Below are positions 6,433 through 9,743 of a stretch of DNA of 9,743 bases, in pieces; positions within the stretch are counted from its first letter, which is position 1; each line of letters starts with the position of its first letter. Below the pieces are notes generated by a model. It did not search any database and had not been told where the DNA came from. It saw only the letters and a list, made by a program, of their open reading frames with translations. Position numbers and translations under genes: made by a program. This stretch comes from Betaproteobacteria bacterium (GTDB taxonomy: Bacteria > Pseudomonadota > Gammaproteobacteria > Burkholderiales > SG8-39), in NCBI GenBank assembly GCA_029858545.1, contig JAOUFA010000113.1:1-9743 (forward strand), given 5' to 3'.

Positions 6433-7875
6433 ATGTTCGACAGCCTTGAATCCCGCTTCGCCGCCGTCGTCCCGGCGGTCGATTTCTGTTCGCTGCGCGC
6501 CGTGGAGCAACGCTCGCGGGTGCTCAGCGTGCGCCAGGATGTGGTCCAGCCGATCAGGAACGAACTCGACGTCGGCGCCATGGTGACGGTGATGCACGGC
6601 GGCGGTCTGGGCTACGCCGCGACCGGCGACCTGAGCGAAGAGGGACTGCGCGCGGCCTGCGCGCAGGCGACCCGCTGGGCGACACATACCGCCCGCGCGA
6701 GCGTGTACGATTTCCGCCGCCTGCCGATGCCGCATCCACGCGGTGAGTACGAGACCCCGGTCGAGCGTCCCTGGGAGTCGCTCTCCACCGGCGCCAAGCA
6801 CGAATTGCTGCGCGACTGGTCCGCGCGCCTGAAGCGCGACGCGCGCATCGTCGACTGGGAAGCGGGCCTGTGGAGTGTGCGCGAAGACAGCCTCTACCTG
6901 ACCAACGGCGGCGGACGCGTGCGCCAGACCCAGCACCTGCTCTCACCGCAGCTCGCGGTGACCGCCAACGAAGGCGCCCTCACCCAGACGCGCTCGATGC
7001 GCGACGCCGGCGAGAGCCAGCAGGGCGGACTCGAGATCATCGAACGCCTGGCGATCGGCGCGCGTCCCGAGCGCATGGCGGAAGAGGTGTTGATGCTCCT
7101 TGCCGCGCCCGACTGCCCCGATGAAACGATGGATCTCTTGCTCGCCCCCGACCAGATGATGCTGCAGATCCACGAGTCGATCGGCCATCCGCTGGAACTC
7201 GACCGCATTCTCGGCGACGAGCGTAACTATGCCGGCACCAGCTTTGTGACCCTGGACATGTTCGGCAGCTATGCCTACGGCTCCGAACTCCTCAATGTCA
7301 CGTTCGACCCCGGCGTGACGCAGGAATTCGCGAGCTACGCCTTCGACGACGACGGCTCGCCCGCGCGGCGCACTTTTCTCATCGAGCGCGGCATCCTGAA
7401 GCGACCGCTCGGCGGTCTGGTGTCGCGCGCGCGCGCAGGCATCGACGGCGCCGACGGCATCGCGAACGCCCGCGCCGCGTCGTGGAACCGGCCGCCGATC
7501 GACCGCATGGCCAACCTCAACGTCGAACCCGGAAGCTCGTCCTTCGACGACATGGTGAGGTCGGTCAAACGCGGTATCTACCTGCGCACCAACTGCTCAT
7601 GGTCGATCGACGATTCGCGCAACAAGTTCCAGTTCGGCTGCGAATGGGGGCAGCTGATCGAGAACGGCAAACTCACCACGGTGGTGAAGAACCCCAACTA
7701 CCGCGGTATCTCGGCGACCTTCTGGCGCAGTCTCGCGGCGGTGGGCGACGGTTCGACCGTGCAGGTGAACGGCTCGCCGTTTTGCGGCAAGGGCGAACCG
7801 AACCAGGTGATTCGCGTCGGCCACGCCTCGCCCGCCTGCCTGTTCCGCGGCGTCGACGTGTTCGGGAGTGCATGA
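6433..7875 (+). CDS. tldD: TldD-type zinc metallopeptidase (catalytic subunit)
   Basis: This is a 480-residue TldD/PmbA family peptidase, close in length to E. coli TldD. In E. coli, TldD and TldE form a cytoplasmic heterodimer that cuts flexible or unfolded peptides, including the microcin B17 leader and the CcdA antitoxin, with the active site in TldD. The HExxxH zinc motif is intact: H247, E248 and H252 in QIHESIGHPLELDR. A candidate third ligand, equivalent to the cysteine near the E. coli C-terminus, is C451 in SPFCGKGEPNQ. The N-terminal domain spans about 1-225, and GYAATGDLSEEGL at 60-72 is typical. The motif extends into LDRILGDERNYAGTSF, a version I associate with TldD forms other than the E. 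coli type (HEAVGHGLEGD). A strong ribosome binding site (GAGGAG) supports the start. The stop overlaps the partner gene. Confidence 0.93.
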   Translation: MFDSLESRFAAVVPAVDFCSLRAVEQRSRVLSVRQDVVQPIRNELDVGAMVTVMHGGGLGYAATGDLSEEGLRAACAQATRWATHTARASVYDFRRLPMPHPRGEYETPVERPWESLSTGAKHELLRDWSARLKRDARIVDWEAGLWSVREDSLYLTNGGGRVRQTQHLLSPQLAVTANEGALTQTRSMRDAGESQQGGLEIIERLAIGARPERMAEEVLMLLAAPDCPDETMDLLLAPDQMMLQIHESIGHPLELDRILGDERNYAGTSFVTLDMFGSYAYGSELLNVTFDPGVTQEFASYAFDDDGSPARRTFLIERGILKRPLGGLVSRARAGIDGADGIANARAASWNRPPIDRMANLNVEPGSSSFDDMVRSVKRGIYLRTNCSWSIDDSRNKFQFGCEWGQLIENGKLTTVVKNPNYRGISATFWRSLAAVGDGSTVQVNGSPFCGKGEPNQVIRVGHASPACLFRGVDVFGSA

Positions 7876-9194
7876 TGCGCGAGACTTTCTTCTCCATCGC
7901 CGATCATGTCATCGCGGGTCTGCGGACCGGCGAAGAGGCTCTTCTATGGTTCGAGGCCGAGCGCTCGGGTTTCGTACGCTTCAACCACGGACGCGTACGC
8001 CAGCCCGGATCGGTCACGCAGGCATCGCTGTCGATCGACCTGATCCACGGCGCGCGGCACGCCGGCGGGCGGGTGACGCTTTGCGGAAATCCGCCCGCCG
8101 ATCGCGAACGCGTGAGCGGCTTCGTCGCCGAACTGCGCAGCGAGCTGGCGGGCCTCGCCGAGGACCCGCATCTGCTGTACAACCTGGAGCCGGCATCGAC
8201 CGAGGCGAGCGCCGGCGCGACGCTTCCCGATCCGCTCGATCTCGCGGCCCAGGTCATCGAAGCCTGTGCCGGGCTCGATTTCGTCGGCATTCTCGCCGCG
8301 GGCGAAGTCTGTCGCGGCTTCGCCAATTCGCTCGGCCAGCGCAACTGGTTCGCCAAACCCAGTTTCAACCTCGGATTCAGCCTCTACAGCCGGGCCGACA
8401 AGGCGGTGAAATCCGCCTACGCAGGTCTGACCTGGAACGCAAACGATCTGCGACGTCGGATCGGCGACGCGGCGCGCCAGCTCGAACTCGTGACGCGGCC
8501 CGCGAAGACCATCGAACCGGGCAAGTATCGCGTCTACCTGGCACCCGCGGCACTGCAGGAAGTATTCGGGCTGTTATCCTGGAACGCATTCGGTCTCAAG
8601 AACCACCGCACCAAGCAGACTCCGCTGCTCAGGCTGATCGCGGGCGAACGGCTTGCGCCGTCGATCACCCTGAGCGAGAACACCGCCGAGGGGGCGGGTC
8701 CGGCCTTCGGTCCCGCCGGATTCATCCGACCGCAAGCCGTCGAATTGCTGCGCGAGGGCGCCCTGTGCGGCGCGCTGGTCTCACCGCGCTCGGCGCGCGA
8801 GTATGACGTACCGACCAACGGCGCGGCGGAGAGCGAATCGCCCGAAGCGCTCGAGCTCGCCCCCGGCGCGCTGCCCGAGGACGAGGCACTCGCCGCACTC
8901 GATACCGGCCTCTACGTCAACAACCTGTGGTACCTGAACTACTCCGACCGCTCGACCTGCCGCATCACGGGGATGACCCGCTTCGCGACCTTCTGGGTCG
9001 AGCGGGGCGAAATCCGCGCACCGCTCAACGTGATGCGCTTCGACGACACGCTGCACAATATGCTCGGCGCGAACCTGCTCGGCCTGACGCGCGAGCGCGA
9101 AATGCTGCTCGACGACGGCAGCTACGGTCAGCGCTCGACGGCGTCGATGCGGCTGCCCGGGGCGCTGATCGACCGTTGCGCGTTCACGCTATGA
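7872..9194 (+). CDS. pmbA: TldE/PmbA-type partner of the TldD peptidase
   Basis: This is a 440-residue TldD/PmbA family protein lacking HExxxH. The equivalent region reads LAPAALQEVFGLLSWNAFG (223-241), as in the non-catalytic TldE subunit. Its pairing with the upstream gene is direct: ATG 7872 overlaps the tldD stop (ATGA). The adjacent second ATG at 7875 has better spacing (6 bases) from GGGAG at 7864-7868 and could be the true start, one residue shorter. The reading frame is open far upstream inside tldD, but that part is the shadow of tldD. Family-typical stretches are GFANSLGQRNWF (149-160), YVNNLWYLNYSD (348-359) and RITGMTRFATFWVERGEI (364-381). In E. coli the two partner genes are unlinked; here they are adjacent and translationally coupled, implying a fixed heterodimer. 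The subunit name follows context and motif loss, since the family is diverse. Confidence 0.88.
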   Translation: MMRETFFSIADHVIAGLRTGEEALLWFEAERSGFVRFNHGRVRQPGSVTQASLSIDLIHGARHAGGRVTLCGNPPADRERVSGFVAELRSELAGLAEDPHLLYNLEPASTEASAGATLPDPLDLAAQVIEACAGLDFVGILAAGEVCRGFANSLGQRNWFAKPSFNLGFSLYSRADKAVKSAYAGLTWNANDLRRRIGDAARQLELVTRPAKTIEPGKYRVYLAPAALQEVFGLLSWNAFGLKNHRTKQTPLLRLIAGERLAPSITLSENTAEGAGPAFGPAGFIRPQAVELLREGALCGALVSPRSAREYDVPTNGAAESESPEALELAPGALPEDEALAALDTGLYVNNLWYLNYSDRSTCRITGMTRFATFWVERGEIRAPLNVMRFDDTLHNMLGANLLGLTREREMLLDDGSYGQRSTASMRLPGALIDRCAFTL

Positions 9195-9743
9195 CGCAGC
9201 GGTTGCGCCTCGCCCTGCTGTGCGCCGCGCTCGTGCTGCCGCAAGCGGTCCCCGCGCAGCAAGCCGGCACGCGCACCGCGCAGAAGCTGCTGCGCTACGC
9301 CTTCCCGGTCGCCGAGACCGGACTCGACCCGGTGCAGATCAACGATCTGTACTCGAGCCTCATCCTGTCGCATATTTTCGATCCGCCCTATACCTACGAC
9401 TATCTGGCGCGCCCGGTGCGGGTGATCCCGAATACCGCCGCCGCGATGCCGCAGGTCTCGCGCGACGGCCTCACCTGGACGCTGCGCATCCGCCCCGGAA
9501 TCTTCTTCGACAACGACCCGGCGTTTCGAGGACGCAAGCGCGAACTCACCGCGCGGGACTACGTCTATTCGCTCAAGCGCCATTTCGACCCGAAGAACAA
9601 GTCGCCGAACCTGTATCTCGTCGGCGGCAAGATCGCGGGCATGGACACGCTGCGTGCCGAAGCGATGGCTGGCGCGCCCTTCGATTACGACCGCGAAGTG
9701 GAAGGACTGCGCGCACTCGACCGCTACACCTACCGTATCGTGC
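9191..9743 (+). CDS. Periplasmic solute-binding protein, family 5 (OppA/DppA type), cut by right edge
   Basis: This is the start of an extracellular solute-binding protein that would deliver substrate to the permease pair. I translated it to the edge: 184 residues with no stop. Its ATG overlaps the upstream stop (ATGA). Residues 1-22 form a signal peptide (MTQRLRLALLCAALVLPQAVPA, then QQ) with a signal peptidase I-type site. C11 lies in the hydrophobic core without a convincing lipobox, so a free periplasmic protein is more likely than a lipoprotein. The mature part follows the family 5 order: LRYAFPVAETGLDPVQ (34-49), IFDPPYTYDYLARP (62-75), an NTAAAMPQVSRDGLTWTLRIRPG-like stretch (81-103), then FFDNDPAFRG and ELTARDYVYSLKRHFDP (118-134). 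The visible sequence is about a third of a normal family member. It completes the importer, and its position after the peptidase genes shows that peptidases and transporter belong to one unit. Confidence 0.9.
   Translation, partial: MTQRLRLALLCAALVLPQAVPAQQAGTRTAQKLLRYAFPVAETGLDPVQINDLYSSLILSHIFDPPYTYDYLARPVRVIPNTAAAMPQVSRDGLTWTLRIRPGIFFDNDPAFRGRKRELTARDYVYSLKRHFDPKNKSPNLYLVGGKIAGMDTLRAEAMAGAPFDYDREVEGLRALDRYTYRIV

Noticed and set aside
7482..7871. Upstream extension of the TldE-type gene by 130 codons
   Set aside because: It overlaps the essential C-terminal part of tldD and has an Arg-rich, domain-less sequence. The start at 7872 or 7875 has an rbs and matches family length.
1386..9743. 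Assignment as a yejABEF (microcin C) transporter
   Set aside because: The fused ATPase and the long OppC loop resemble that system, but the gene order differs and I see no specific sequence match to YejB or YejE, so only the general peptide-transporter family is called.

Overview
The window is GC-rich, with coding regions strongly biased to G or C at third codon positions. It carries a TonB-dependent outer-membrane receptor, so it comes from a Gram-negative bacterium. The receptor's N-terminal style (a VEITGSSIKR segment just after the signal peptide) and the codon use suggest a Beta- or Gammaproteobacterium. This placement rests on style, not on a database match. I see no rRNA, tRNA, CRISPR array or insertion sequence.

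Layout: positions 1-971 (minus strand) hold the first 323 residues of a TonB-dependent receptor, running off the left edge. A divergent intergenic region (972-1385) contains a good sigma70-type promoter and ribosome binding site for the receptor, two strong hairpins, and a possible 36-codon reading frame whose stop overlaps the start of the first plus-strand gene. From 1386 to the right edge runs one tightly packed plus-strand gene set. It encodes a DppB/OppB-type permease, a DppC/OppC-type permease, a fused two-domain OppD-OppF ATPase, an MFS transporter, a catalytic TldD-type metallopeptidase, a TldE/PmbA-type partner, and a family 5 (OppA/DppA-type) periplasmic solute-binding protein cut by the right edge. 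Junctions are 3-7 bp gaps or 4-bp ATGA overlaps, except for an 87-bp gap before tldD.

Together the genes read as a peptide acquisition and processing module. The receptor could bring a peptide-like substrate across the outer membrane. The binding protein and B/C/DF transporter would move it across the inner membrane. The TldD/TldE pair would cut it in the cytoplasm, and the MFS protein could export a product or toxic by-product. TldD/TldE is known to mature microcin B17 and to degrade unfolded peptides in E. coli, so either peptide catabolism or handling of a peptide natural product is possible. The unit is intact where visible. The substrate, the regulator and anything beyond the edges cannot be read from this window.
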